A DNA stretch of 12,633 nucleotides, taken from contig JBEEGX010000124.1 of assembly GCA_041167105.1 (NCBI GenBank), positions 1 to 12,633 of the forward strand, given 5' to 3'. Source of the stretch: JAJPGZ01 sp041167105 (GTDB lineage Bacteria > Verrucomicrobiota > Verrucomicrobiia > Chthoniobacterales > UBA10450). The translations under genes were made by a program, and so were the position numbers. This document shows, one piece after another, positions 1 to 7,156 of this stretch (positions are counted from its first letter, which is position 1; each line of letters begins with the position of its first letter). Below the pieces are notes generated by a model. It saw only the letters and a program-made list of their open reading frames with translations. It did no database searches and had not been told where the DNA came from.

Positions 1-1707
1 GCGCAAAAGCCGGCGTTGAAAGTGGAGGCAGCCGTGCGCGGTGGCGTGATCGGTGTCGATCTTGTCCAGAGCGAAAAAGGCAAGATCGACAAGGCAATCA
101 TCGATCGAACGGCGGCGTTATTGCAAAAAGGCCGCGGCTCGTCGGACGCGGGAAAATTTCGCGCGATCGCGGATGTCGCGATGTTGAAACTGCAATATCA
201 CACCGGCCAATACGTGCAGTTGCTGACGGATTACAAAAAAGAGCAGGCGAAACTTCCTGATGATGCCCGCGCCGAAGTGATGTTGCTCGCGGGTAACGCC
301 GAGCGCCAACTCGGTCACGCGAAAGAAGCCGGCGCGCTTTACGATGAGATCATCGCGAAATTTCCGAACCGCGAGGAAGCGAAGGACGCGCAGTATCAAA
401 AGCTTATCAACATTTACAATTCCGATCCGGCAAGCGTGGTCGCCGCGGTCGACGAGTATCTAAAAACGAATCCGACGTCGGAGCGCGCCGATCAGGCGAA
501 AATGTTGAAAGCGGAAGCGCTCTACAAACAACAGAACTATGCCGAGGCCGCGCCGGTCTATGGCGAACTGCGTGTCGCGCAACTTTCGCCGAAGCTGCGC
601 GCGGAGGCAGCGTTCAAGTTGGGCTCGTGCAACATCCAGATGAAAAACGTCAACGGCGCTATCGAAGCGTTCACCTATTACGTGCAGGCGTTTCCGGATA
701 CGCCGCAAACGCCGACGGCATTTTCCAAACGCGCGCTCGCCTACGAAGAGACGCAAAATTATGACGCCGCGCTCGCCGATTTAAACACGATCCTGACGAA
801 ATATTCGCAGGCGCGGGAACGCGAAGGCGTGCTGCAGCAGAAGGCGCTCATTCTCGGGCAACAGGGAAATGCGAAAGCGATGACCGACACGTTTCGCCAG
901 TTGCTCAAGGAATTTCCGAAAAGCTCAGTCGCGGCGCAGGCGCATTTTTACATCGGCAAAGCAGCGTTCGAGAACAAGGATTTCAAAACCGCCATCGCCG
1001 AGCTGAACAGCGCGCGGCAGATAAACAAGGAGCAGTATTACAACGCCGCGACCGTGCGCATCATCTCATGTTACTTCGCGGTGAAAGACCGCGCGGCGGT
1101 GACGAAAGAAGTCGATGCATTCATGGCGGCGATGCCGAACGCAACTGTGCCGGCTGATATTTTGGATTGGCTCGGCATCGAGTTTTACAACGAGAAGAAT
1201 TATTCCGCGGCGGAAAAATATCTGGCGGCTCTCGGCAAGATCGACAATCCCCCCGTGAAACCGGACTTTTGGTTCTATCTCGGCGATGCCGCGACGAAGC
1301 TGCAGAAATTCGACGAAGCCGAAAACGCTTACGCGAAATATTTGCAGACCGCGAACGATCCGGCCGGCAAAGCGAAAGCGCTGCTCGCGCTCGGCGCGGC
1401 CAAGATTTCCGCACACAAACCGGACGACGCGCAGAAAATCGCCGAGCAGATCATGCAATTGCAGCCCGAAGGCCGCGTTAATGCGGAGGCTCGTCTTTTG
1501 TTAGGCGATGTGCAGGTCGAGCGAAATAATTTCGACGAAGCGGGCAAAGCATTCATGGGGGTCGCGCTGCTCTACGAGGATCCCGCGATCACGCCGCGCG
1601 CCTTGCAGAAGGCGGCCAACGCGTATCAACGCGCTGGCAAAACCATGGAAGCAGATCGGGCCTCGAAACAACTGCACGACAAATATCCTAACTTCGCCGG
1701 CAGCTAA
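1..1707 (+). CDS. TPR-repeat protein, 5'-partial
   Basis: The frame is open from base 1 and no start is forced. The first possible start, TTG at 16, is probably internal, so the gene most likely begins before the window; 568 codons are visible. The protein is a string of tetratricopeptide-like helical pairs with recurrent 'A...Y..I...FP' spacing: FPNREEAKDAQYQ near 116-128, FPDTPQTPTAFSKRALAYE near 230-248, FPKSSVAAQAHFYIGKAAFE near 305-324, and later repeats ending in YQRAGKTMEADRASKQL. The 'KFP/AFP/EFP' punctuation resembles the YbgF/BamD (YfiO) class of periplasmic TPR proteins, which act as scaffolds in envelope assembly; that location is inference because the N-terminus and any signal peptide are missing. 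It has no enzymatic motif. Its stop codon TAA overlaps an AAGATCGACAT motif at 1706. The aquaporin gene follows 29 bases later on the same strand. Confidence 0.85.
   Translation, partial: AQKPALKVEAAVRGGVIGVDLVQSEKGKIDKAIIDRTAALLQKGRGSSDAGKFRAIADVAMLKLQYHTGQYVQLLTDYKKEQAKLPDDARAEVMLLAGNAERQLGHAKEAGALYDEIIAKFPNREEAKDAQYQKLINIYNSDPASVVAAVDEYLKTNPTSERADQAKMLKAEALYKQQNYAEAAPVYGELRVAQLSPKLRAEAAFKLGSCNIQMKNVNGAIEAFTYYVQAFPDTPQTPTAFSKRALAYEETQNYDAALADLNTILTKYSQAREREGVLQQKALILGQQGNAKAMTDTFRQLLKEFPKSSVAAQAHFYIGKAAFENKDFKTAIAELNSARQINKEQYYNAATVRIISCYFAVKDRAAVTKEVDAFMAAMPNATVPADILDWLGIEFYNEKNYSAAEKYLAALGKIDNPPVKPDFWFYLGDAATKLQKFDEAENAYAKYLQTANDPAGKAKALLALGAAKISAHKPDDAQKIAEQIMQLQPEGRVNAEARLLLGDVQVERNNFDEAGKAFMGVALLYEDPAITPRALQKAANAYQRAGKTMEADRASKQLHDKYPNFAGS
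54..91. repeat. Inverted motif pair in the TPR gene
   Basis: TGTCGATCTT (54-63) and AAGATCGACA (82-91) form a perfect 10-base stem with an 18-base loop, inside coding sequence (VDL ... KID). Confidence 0.7.
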
Positions 1708-1736
1708 GATCGACATCTTCATTTCGATCTGGTTCG

Positions 1737-2417
1737 ATGCGGCGCATGAAACAGTTTCGCTCATGTCTCGCAGAATTTATCGGTACCTTCGCGCTGGTTT
1801 TCGTCGGCATCGGCGCAATCAAAACCGCCGGTCCGAACAACATCGTCGCCGTCGCGCTCGCGCACGGCCTAACGATCGCCGCCTTCGCCAGCGCCGTCAT
1901 GCACATCTCCGGCGGCCAGTTCAACCCCGCCGTCACCTTCGGATTAGTGTGCGGCGGTCACATGCGCATGGCCGACGCGATCTGGTATTGGATTTCGCAA
2001 TTGTTAGGCGGATTTATCGCCGCATGGATTTGCCTCGGCTTGTTCGGTCACGACGTCGTCGTGCAAGGCACGCCGCAGCTCGCGATTAATCTCACTGCCA
2101 GCCAGGGAATTTTGGTCGAAGCCATCCTGACGTTCTTTCTCGTCTTCATCATTCACGGCGTCGCGGTCGATCCGCGCGGCGCGCGCAGTGTCGCCGGACT
2201 CGTTATTGGATCGACAATCACTCTCGACATTCTCTTCGGCGGACCACTCACCGGTGCCGCGATGAATCCGGCGCGCGTCTTTGGTCCGGCATTGGCCGCG
2301 AATTTTTGGAAGGACCACCTTGTTTACTGGATCGGCCCGCTCCTTGGCGGCGCCGCCGGCGGATTTGTTTATCGAATGCTGATCGAGCGCGGACCGGAGC
2401 CCGCGGCCGCGACCTAG
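1737..2417 (+). CDS. Aquaporin (MIP family), TIP-like selectivity filter
   Basis: A 226-residue six-helix channel of the MIP family in the inner membrane, passing water and possibly small neutral solutes. Both half-helix signatures are present: SGGQFNPAVTFG (NPA at 63-65) and GAAMNPARVFGP (NPA at 177-179, pore arginine R180). By spacing from the NPA boxes, the selectivity-filter positions read H43, I165, A174 and R180, where E. coli AqpZ has F43, H174, T183 and R189. This H-I-A-R set is typical of plant tonoplast intrinsic proteins, as is the surrounding text (VDPRGARSVAGLVIG, YWIGPLLGGAAGGFVY). Starts at 1737 and 1746 (both ATG, in frame) are possible; neither has a Shine-Dalgarno sequence. 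It converges with imuB: the stop TAG (2415-2417) and the imuB stop share the palindrome CTAG at 2414-2417. Length is normal for the family. Confidence 0.93.
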   Translation: MRRMKQFRSCLAEFIGTFALVFVGIGAIKTAGPNNIVAVALAHGLTIAAFASAVMHISGGQFNPAVTFGLVCGGHMRMADAIWYWISQLLGGFIAAWICLGLFGHDVVVQGTPQLAINLTASQGILVEAILTFFLVFIIHGVAVDPRGARSVAGLVIGSTITLDILFGGPLTGAAMNPARVFGPALAANFWKDHLVYWIGPLLGGAAGGFVYRMLIERGPEPAAAT

Positions 2418-2932
2418 ATCGCAAGTGTTTCAATCGGCAACGGCGCGAGAAATTTTCGCACGTCATCGACATACAAGACCGGCTGCGCCAGATGCGCCGC
2501 GAGAAAACTGCTGTCCGGCGTCCATGCTACGCCGACTTGCGCATCGATTTCGCATTCGGCTAAACGCACGACGACATCGGCGACTTTGTCGGTGATGTGG
2601 CGCGTGTCAGTGAATTGCACGGTCGCGACGCCCGGCGCCGTCGCTTCCACATTCGGGCTCAAACTAAACGCGTGCTGCAGCAAAAGATCGCCGATCGCGC
2701 GTTCGTTAGGCCGCGATCGCGCCTTGATCACGACTTGTAAATAACGCGCCAGCGCCTGGCTCGGCGTCATACCTTTGCGCACGCCGGTGGATTCGGCGGC
2801 GCGATTCAATTGAATGATAAGCGGTTTCTTTTCCTGCTCTTCAATGAGCGCGGCGGCTTGGTCGCGCAGCTCGGGTTGATGTCGCAGCGCCGCCTGCAAA
2901 TAAAAATTAGGGAGATAAATGGTCGCGAACAT
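2414..2932 (-). CDS. imuB: ImuB-type Y-family polymerase, C-terminally truncated
   Basis: A 172-residue protein matching only the N-terminal part of ImuB, the catalytically degenerate Y-family polymerase that bridges ImuA, DnaE2 and the sliding clamp during SOS mutagenesis. The start MFATIYLPNFYLQAALR, the VRKGMTPSQALA region (near 57-68) and FLAPLPIETLAI at the end are family-typical. Full-length ImuB proteins are usually 450-550 residues, so the thumb, little finger and C-terminal clamp/ImuA-binding regions are absent. The stop is TAG inside CTAG (2414-2417), which is also the stop of the convergent aquaporin; nothing in the - strand frames beyond it looks like the missing part. The ATG at 2932 overlaps the imuA stop by one base (TGATG), indicating translational coupling. 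It may be a decayed remnant or a functional fragment; the sequence alone does not decide. Confidence 0.8.
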   Translation of the reverse strand: MFATIYLPNFYLQAALRHQPELRDQAAALIEEQEKKPLIIQLNRAAESTGVRKGMTPSQALARYLQVVIKARSRPNERAIGDLLLQHAFSLSPNVEATAPGVATVQFTDTRHITDKVADVVVRLAECEIDAQVGVAWTPDSSFLAAHLAQPVLYVDDVRKFLAPLPIETLAI

Positions 2933-3588
2933 CAACCCACCTGTGCCTCCGCATGAGTAATTGTCGATCTTGCATGAGATCGGCGAATGTCGATCCGTAG
3001 CCGTGAGATTGCGTCGCGTTCCAAATCGGCAAGCGTCCACGTGTTGTTCAGAACAAGCTTGAGCTGCGCGCTCGCGACCATGCTTTGCCGGTCGAAGACG
3101 ACAAACGCACTGGAAGTCGATTCGACCAATCGCTGCAACCGATACCAACTCGGCTGCGGAATTTTGCGCAGCTCATCCGCCGCGTTCAGCACAAGATCGA
3201 CAATCACCAGCGGAAGGTTTCCGTCGCGCAAAAGCAGATCGGCCGCTTTGATCGCCTCGCTCGCTTTGGTGCAGCGCACCCAAAGCACATGGCGCAGGCA
3301 ATCGTTCGTTAACGAATCGGGCGAAAACGAATCGCGGCCGTCGATCAGCGCGACGAAATAGGAATCGCGCTGCGCGGCGGCGATGAGCGCGCCCACGAAT
3401 GTCGCGCTGCCCGCGCTCAGGTGCGGGCTGATGATTTCGGTGATCGCGCCTTGCGGGAAGCCGCCTTCAATTGCGTCGTCGAGAAAAGCCAGCCCTGTTC
3501 GTAAACGAGCCGTGCGCGATGCCGGCGCGGGCGGAAAGCGCTCGGCGAGGAGCCTCTTAAGATCGACAATCTTATCTCGCGCAGGCAC
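2932..3588 (-). CDS. imuA: ImuA / RecA-like SOS mutagenesis protein
   Basis: A 218-residue RecA-fold relative of ImuA (SulA-like), an SOS-induced accessory factor that works with ImuB and DnaE2 in translesion synthesis. The diagnostic stretch is GLAFLDDAIEGGFPQGAITE (residues 32-51), matching the RecA-family 'G...LD..LGGG.P.G...E' region. It is followed by SPHLSAGSATF, where a Walker A would sit; no GK(T/S) is present, so ATP binding is doubtful, as in other ImuA proteins. A Walker-B-like strand (LVIVDL) lies at 127-132. The GTG start at 3588 lies 28 bases downstream of a perfect LexA operator (3617-3630), with no clear Shine-Dalgarno sequence. It is coupled to imuB by a one-base overlap. Three AAGATCGACA motifs fall inside the gene (2962, 3193, 3559). 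Confidence 0.82.
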   Translation of the reverse strand: MPARDKIVDLKRLLAERFPPAPASRTARLRTGLAFLDDAIEGGFPQGAITEIISPHLSAGSATFVGALIAAAQRDSYFVALIDGRDSFSPDSLTNDCLRHVLWVRCTKASEAIKAADLLLRDGNLPLVIVDLVLNAADELRKIPQPSWYRLQRLVESTSSAFVVFDRQSMVASAQLKLVLNNTWTLADLERDAISRLRIDIRRSHARSTITHAEAQVG

Positions 3589-3616
3589 GCAGAGATGATG
3601 GCACGATGCTTCGTCA

Positions 3617-3630
3617 TGTTCAACTGAACA
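3617..3630. promoter_or_regulatory. LexA operator (SOS box) upstream of imuA-imuB
   Basis: The sequence TGTTC-AACT-GAACA is a perfect dyad, extending by one more base on each side (ATGTTCA..TGAACAT, 3616-3631). It fills the short gap between the lexA stop (3631-3633) and the imuA start (3588). This half-site and spacing is the type I recall being described for Verrucomicrobia LexA. Its position implies that LexA represses imuA-imuB from here separately from its own promoter. Confidence 0.85.
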
Positions 3631-4251
3631 TTAGCGGCGCTTCCGCGCGTTTACGTGTTTGCGCACGAGCGACACCATCACGCCCTGGATCAACAACTCG
3701 CGCGCCGGAATAAGGTCGGGATAGGCCGCGTTCTCCGCTTTCAAATACGGCCGGCCATGATCGACCACGTATCGTTTCAAAGTCGTCTCGCCATCGATTA
3801 ACGCCGCGACGATGTCGCCGTTATGCACGTCCTTGCGATTTTCGAGAATCACGACGTCGCCGTCGAGAATGTGCGCGTCGATCATGGAATCGCCGCGCAC
3901 GCGCAGCGCGAACGTGTCCGCGTTTTTCGAAGCGTTAACCGACCGCGCGTCGAGAGAGACATGGCCTTCGATGCTCTGGTCGGTCAACGTCGACATGCCC
4001 GCGGGAATTTGTCCGAAAATCGGAATGTCGTTGATGCGCACCTTCTGCACCGGCGTGATGAGCGCGCGCGCTTTGCGGGCATGACGATCGAGGAAGCCTT
4101 TGCGTTCGAGCGCGGCGATGTATTGCATGACCGACGTCTGACTGGCGAAACGAAAATGCTTCTGGATTTCGCGCGTGCTCGGCGTGAGACCTTTCTCGCG
4201 CTGTTCGCTCTGGATGAAATCGAGGATGCTCTTTTGCCGGTGCGTTAACAC
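3631..4251 (-). CDS. lexA: LexA repressor, SOS regulator
   Basis: A 206-residue self-cleaving repressor of the SOS regulon. The N-terminal winged helix is LTHRQKSILDFIQ then GLTPSTREIQKHFRFASQ (about 2-38). The C-terminal S24-peptidase domain begins near IPIFGQIPAG. The Ala-Gly cleavage pair is A84-G85, the nucleophile is S122 in RGDSM, and the general-base lysine is K159 in TTLKRY, so all parts for RecA-stimulated autocleavage are intact. The GTG at 4251 is chosen because LexA proteins begin with 'LT.RQ..IL'; the frame stays open upstream to 4410, but that extension overlaps hscB and has no LexA similarity. An SOS box lies 34 bases upstream (autorepression), and a second lies immediately after its stop codon. 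Confidence 0.95.
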   Translation of the reverse strand: MLTHRQKSILDFIQSEQREKGLTPSTREIQKHFRFASQTSVMQYIAALERKGFLDRHARKARALITPVQKVRINDIPIFGQIPAGMSTLTDQSIEGHVSLDARSVNASKNADTFALRVRGDSMIDAHILDGDVVILENRKDVHNGDIVAALIDGETTLKRYVVDHGRPYLKAENAAYPDLIPARELLIQGVMVSLVRKHVNARKRR

Positions 4252-4285
4252 GAACGCAGCATGGCAGACGAATCGCGGCGGTGCA

Positions 4286-4299
4286 AGTTCAAATGAACA
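4286..4299. promoter_or_regulatory. LexA operator (SOS box) upstream of lexA
   Basis: AGTTC-AAAT-GAACA matches the operator ahead of imuA, with one change in the left half (A for T). It lies between the hscB stop (4305) and the lexA GTG (4251), the position expected for lexA autorepression. The weaker half-site would fit lower affinity than the imuA box, which is an inference. Confidence 0.78.
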
Positions 4300-4304
4300 T
4301 TCCG

Positions 4305-4757
4305 TTAGATCGACAATTGCAAGCCATGTTCTTGCAGTAAATCGCGCCAGCGCGTGAGATAAACGAGCTGCCGATGAATCAGTTGAATCTCGGCGCGATT
4401 CTGCGGCCAATGCGCGTCGGCCGCGCGCAATGCGTCGAGCGTCTCATCGTATCGCTGAGTCACCCGCGCGAAAAGTTCGTCCACGAGCGCAGCATCGTTC
4501 TTGTCGATCTTGTTCAACACCGGCGCGATCTCCATGAAAAGATCGACAAGGTGGTCCGGCACGTTTTGATTCGCGACCGGCTCCGCTTTCAGTAAATGTT
4601 CCAGCCGCAATTTCGGATCGCTCAACACGCGATAAGCTTCATTCAGTTTTTCATCCGGCTGATTCTGCCGCGCGAGCGCGTGATATTTTTCCTTGAGCGC
4701 ATCGAGATCGAGCCACGGTTTTCTTGGTTGATCGAGCAGCGCGAAGTAATCGATCAT
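4305..4757 (-). CDS. hscB: HscB-like J-domain co-chaperone, HPD motif degenerate
   Basis: A 150-residue protein with the HscB layout: an N-terminal J-like domain (DYFALLDQPRKPWLDLDALKEKYHALARQ, 3-31; EKLNEAYRVLSDPKLRLEHLL, 36-56) and a C-terminal three-helix bundle (about 70-145). HscB presents the Fe-S scaffold IscU to the Hsp70 HscA. The J-domain tripeptide HPD, which triggers Hsp70 ATPase, reads QPD (33-35), and the usual loop between it and helix III is missing. ATPase stimulation is therefore doubtful, or the partner is unusual. The ATG at 4757 overlaps the stop of the upstream Fe-S carrier gene by 4 bases (ATGA), supporting both the start and a joint role. The gene contains an inverted pair of AAGATCGACA motifs (4502, 4539), and a one-mismatch copy overlaps its stop codon. 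Confidence 0.78.
   Translation of the reverse strand: MIDYFALLDQPRKPWLDLDALKEKYHALARQNQPDEKLNEAYRVLSDPKLRLEHLLKAEPVANQNVPDHLVDLFMEIAPVLNKIDKNDAALVDELFARVTQRYDETLDALRAADAHWPQNRAEIQLIHRQLVYLTRWRDLLQEHGLQLSI
4501..4549. repeat. Inverted motif pair in hscB
   Basis: TTGTCGATCTT (4501-4511) and AAGATCGACAA (4539-4549) form a perfect 11-base stem with a 27-base loop, inside coding sequence. Confidence 0.7.
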
Positions 4758-5122
4758 GCCGCGAAGCTTTCGCCGCACGAGCAATGCGCGACCGCGTTCG
4801 GGTTCGTGACTTTGAAACCGCCTTTTTGCAGATCGTCGCTGTAATCGAGGACCGAGCCGCTAACGAAGAGCGCGCTTTTTGGATCGACCACTACACGCAC
4901 GCCCGCGCTCGGCACCATGATGTCGCGATTGGCCGGGCCATCGACGAGATCCATTTTGTATTGCAGGCCGGAGCAACCGCCACCGATGACGGCGACGCGT
5001 AGCGCGCCCTGCGACCGTCCTTGTTTGTCGAGCAACGAAATTAATTTTCGCGCGGCGCTCTCCGTCACTTTCACGAGACGCTCGTTGCCGATCTTGTAGT
5101 TAGGCGCGGCGGTCGTGTTCAC
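4754..5122 (-). CDS. erpA: A-type iron-sulfur carrier (ErpA/IscA/HesB family)
   Basis: A 122-residue cytoplasmic carrier that accepts an Fe-S cluster and passes it to apo-enzymes. The three conserved ligand cysteines are present: C50 in GGGCSGLQY, and C114 and C116 in HCSCGESF. The 'VDPKSALFVSGSVLDY' and 'FKVTNPNA' blocks are typical of the family; GGGCSG and NPNA favour ErpA/HesB-like over classical IscA, but the subfamily is not certain. The start is GTG at 5122, inside GTGA (5119-5122), where TGA stops the upstream GYF gene; the next gene, hscB, starts in ATGA at its own stop. These overlaps mark a translationally coupled Fe-S unit. Confidence 0.9.
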   Translation of the reverse strand: MNTTAAPNYKIGNERLVKVTESAARKLISLLDKQGRSQGALRVAVIGGGCSGLQYKMDLVDGPANRDIMVPSAGVRVVVDPKSALFVSGSVLDYSDDLQKGGFKVTNPNAVAHCSCGESFAA

Positions 5123-6204
5123 GGTGACATGTCGATCTTGCTATCGAGATAAAGTAGCACGAACGCGATGCCGAGCAGCGGTTGCAGAAGTTTTTGCAAC
5201 GACCACGCGGCGAGCCCGGCACCTTGCGCGCCGATCGTTTGCGCGTGCTTCTGCATTTCCTGTAGGAGAATTTGCGGATCGGTCGCGCGCGAGAACATGT
5301 CGATGTACGGCGCGAGCAGCGGCCAGTTGACGGCCATGACGAACGCCATCCAGATCGATGCGATCAACACGCCGCGCCAAAGCGGCCGGCGGTGCCATGG
5401 AAGATCCTGGCGGCTGCGCGCGAGCTCGCGACTGCGGATTAACGATTCGGCAATGCTGCGATCTTCGAGCACGGCAAATTGCTGCCAGAACATAAAGTTC
5501 ACGAACAGGCGGCCGACCATCCACACCTGGAAGGCGAGGATGAGCAAGGCGAAGAAGATCGACCAGACCGATGGCGCGCCGACGATGAGCGAGAAAATGA
5601 TTCCGACCGGCACGACCGTCCAAAAAGTGAAACAGAGCGCGACGTAAATGGTGAGGAACGCGACGCGCGGCCAAAAGCTCGCCGCCGCGTTTAACACTTT
5701 TAGAAAACTGATGCGATCGCCGCCGGCCAGCTGCGCAGTGAGAATTTGAATTCCGGCGACGTAAATTGGCCAGAGCACGAGCGCGAGTACGGACATGCAA
5801 AAGGCGAAGGCCCAACTCACAAGCTTGCGAAGATCGACATCGATATTTGGGGCGGTGTCGATGATGGGTGCGGCGAATTGCGCGCAGAGCGTCGGCGCGA
5901 CGATCAACAATGTGAGGCAAAGATATTGAAAGAAGCCGCGAAAATAAATCCGCACCGTCTGTCCAAAAATTTGGCCTAACGAAGCCGGCGGCTTGGCCGG
6001 TTCGCGATGCTCCTCCTGCACCGGCGGCGGCTCAGCTTCGAACAAGCCGGGAATTTTCGCCGCCGTCGTCCAAAGATCGACATCTTCATTTCGCGCGTCG
6101 TTCGTCGGCAAAACGCGGCCTTCGGTTTTCCATTCTTCCAGCATCGCGAGATCGGCCGGCCCGTATTCCTTGCCCTCGACGCGGATGAACCATTGCTCGG
6201 CCAT
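5119..6204 (-). CDS. GYF_2-domain multi-spanning membrane protein
   Basis: A 361-residue membrane protein of unknown function. Residues 1-55 match a bacterial GYF_2 domain: W5, GP at 15-16, EGRVLP at 28-33, W45. These domains are thought to bind proline-rich peptides. A proline-rich linker (about 56-75) follows, then about six hydrophobic segments (roughly 88-110, 130-158, 181-208, 212-236, 277-300, 335-354). The cytosolic stretch VLEDRSIAESLIRSRELA (245-262) resembles the 'EG..eAlrrS' helix seen in YciC/glycerophosphodiesterase-membrane-domain proteins. The ATG at 6204 is chosen because GYF_2 domains begin with 'W..' within a few residues; ATG 6222 is an in-frame alternative. It is first in the - strand block and diverges from the exonuclease gene across only 43 bases. 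Its 3' end overlaps the erpA start. Confidence 0.72.
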   Translation of the reverse strand: MAEQWFIRVEGKEYGPADLAMLEEWKTEGRVLPTNDARNEDVDLWTTAAKIPGLFEAEPPPVQEEHREPAKPPASLGQIFGQTVRIYFRGFFQYLCLTLLIVAPTLCAQFAAPIIDTAPNIDVDLRKLVSWAFAFCMSVLALVLWPIYVAGIQILTAQLAGGDRISFLKVLNAAASFWPRVAFLTIYVALCFTFWTVVPVGIIFSLIVGAPSVWSIFFALLILAFQVWMVGRLFVNFMFWQQFAVLEDRSIAESLIRSRELARSRQDLPWHRRPLWRGVLIASIWMAFVMAVNWPLLAPYIDMFSRATDPQILLQEMQKHAQTIGAQGAGLAAWSLQKLLQPLLGIAFVLLYLDSKIDMSP

Positions 6205-6247
6205 GTCTTGATCATCCCGCATCGCGCATCCAGAATCCAGCACGCGC

Positions 6248-7156
6248 ATGAAGTTGCTGCTCGTCGACGGCCATTACTACGTTTACCGCTCGTTCTTCGC
6301 CATCCCGAATCTGTCGAATTCCAAAGGCGAACCGACGAACGCGATTTTCGGTTTCACGAAAACGCTGCGGTTGATGATCAAACATCTCCAGCCGGACCTG
6401 GGCGCGGTGTTTTGGGATGAAGGAATGCCCGAGCACCGGATGAAATTGCAGCCGAAGTACAAGGAGACGCGCAAGGAGATGCCGTTGCCGATGGTGCCGC
6501 AGCTCGATTTTATCCGAAAGCTCACGCCGTTGATCGGCTTCAAAAATATTTCACTGCCGAATACGGAAGCGGACGATGTCATGGGCTGCTATGCGATGGC
6601 GGCGTGCAAACGCAAAGGCATGGAGGTCGTGCTCGCGACCAATGACAAAGATTTGTTCCAGCTCGTCGGGCCATGCGTGAAAGTTTACAGCACGAACAAA
6701 ACTGATCTGGCGTCGCCGAAGGATGGATTCGCGTTGCTCGGCGAGGAACAGGTGGTGGCGAAGTGGGATGTGGCGCCGGGATTAATCGGCGACGTGCTCG
6801 CGATCGCGGGTGATTCGGTCGATAACATTCCGGGCGCGGGGATCGGACGAAAAGCTGCGGCGAAATTGATCACCGAATTCGGCGGACTCGACCAGCTTCT
6901 CGCTAAGATCGACATGGTGAAGTCCGAGAAGACGCGCGAGAAGTTGCGGACGTCTCGCGATCAAATTCTGCAGAACCGCAAGATGGTCGCGCTCGATTGC
7001 GACATCGATTTGCCGATGCCGATCGACGATTTGCGCATCCAGCCCGATTACCCGGCGCTCATCGCGCAGCTGGAAAAGTGCGAGTTTAAGTCGCTCCTAC
7101 AGGAAATTCGGGACGAAGCGGCGCGCCAGAACCCAACGCAAGGCGTTCTCCTCTAG
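6248..7156 (+). CDS. Stand-alone 5'-3' exonuclease (PolA N-terminal type)
   Basis: A 302-residue single-domain flap endonuclease/5'-3' exonuclease, equivalent to the N-terminal domain of DNA polymerase I but with no polymerase attached. Such enzymes remove RNA primers and 5' flaps. The metal-binding acidic residues are in place: D7 in LLVDGHY, D57 in VFWDEG, the cluster TEADD (106-110), NDKD (132-135), and GDSVDNIPGAGIGRKAA (188-204), the helix-hairpin-helix DNA-binding loop. ATG 6248 begins directly at the conserved strand. The gene is followed by an intrinsic terminator about 95 bases downstream. A polA-fused copy elsewhere in the genome is likely but cannot be seen here. Confidence 0.92.
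   Translation: MKLLLVDGHYYVYRSFFAIPNLSNSKGEPTNAIFGFTKTLRLMIKHLQPDLGAVFWDEGMPEHRMKLQPKYKETRKEMPLPMVPQLDFIRKLTPLIGFKNISLPNTEADDVMGCYAMAACKRKGMEVVLATNDKDLFQLVGPCVKVYSTNKTDLASPKDGFALLGEEQVVAKWDVAPGLIGDVLAIAGDSVDNIPGAGIGRKAAAKLITEFGGLDQLLAKIDMVKSEKTREKLRTSRDQILQNRKMVALDCDIDLPMPIDDLRIQPDYPALIAQLEKCEFKSLLQEIRDEAARQNPTQGVLL

Noticed and set aside
1508..2089. A 193-codon frame overlapping the end of the TPR gene and the start of the aquaporin gene
   Set aside because: It is rich in R/H/A with no domain, a typical shadow of GC-rich codons; both overlapped genes have clear families.
5141..5920. A 259-codon - strand frame inside the GYF membrane protein gene
   Set aside because: Arginine-rich shadow frame; the membrane-protein frame has coherent hydrophobic segments, a GYF domain and coupled neighbours.
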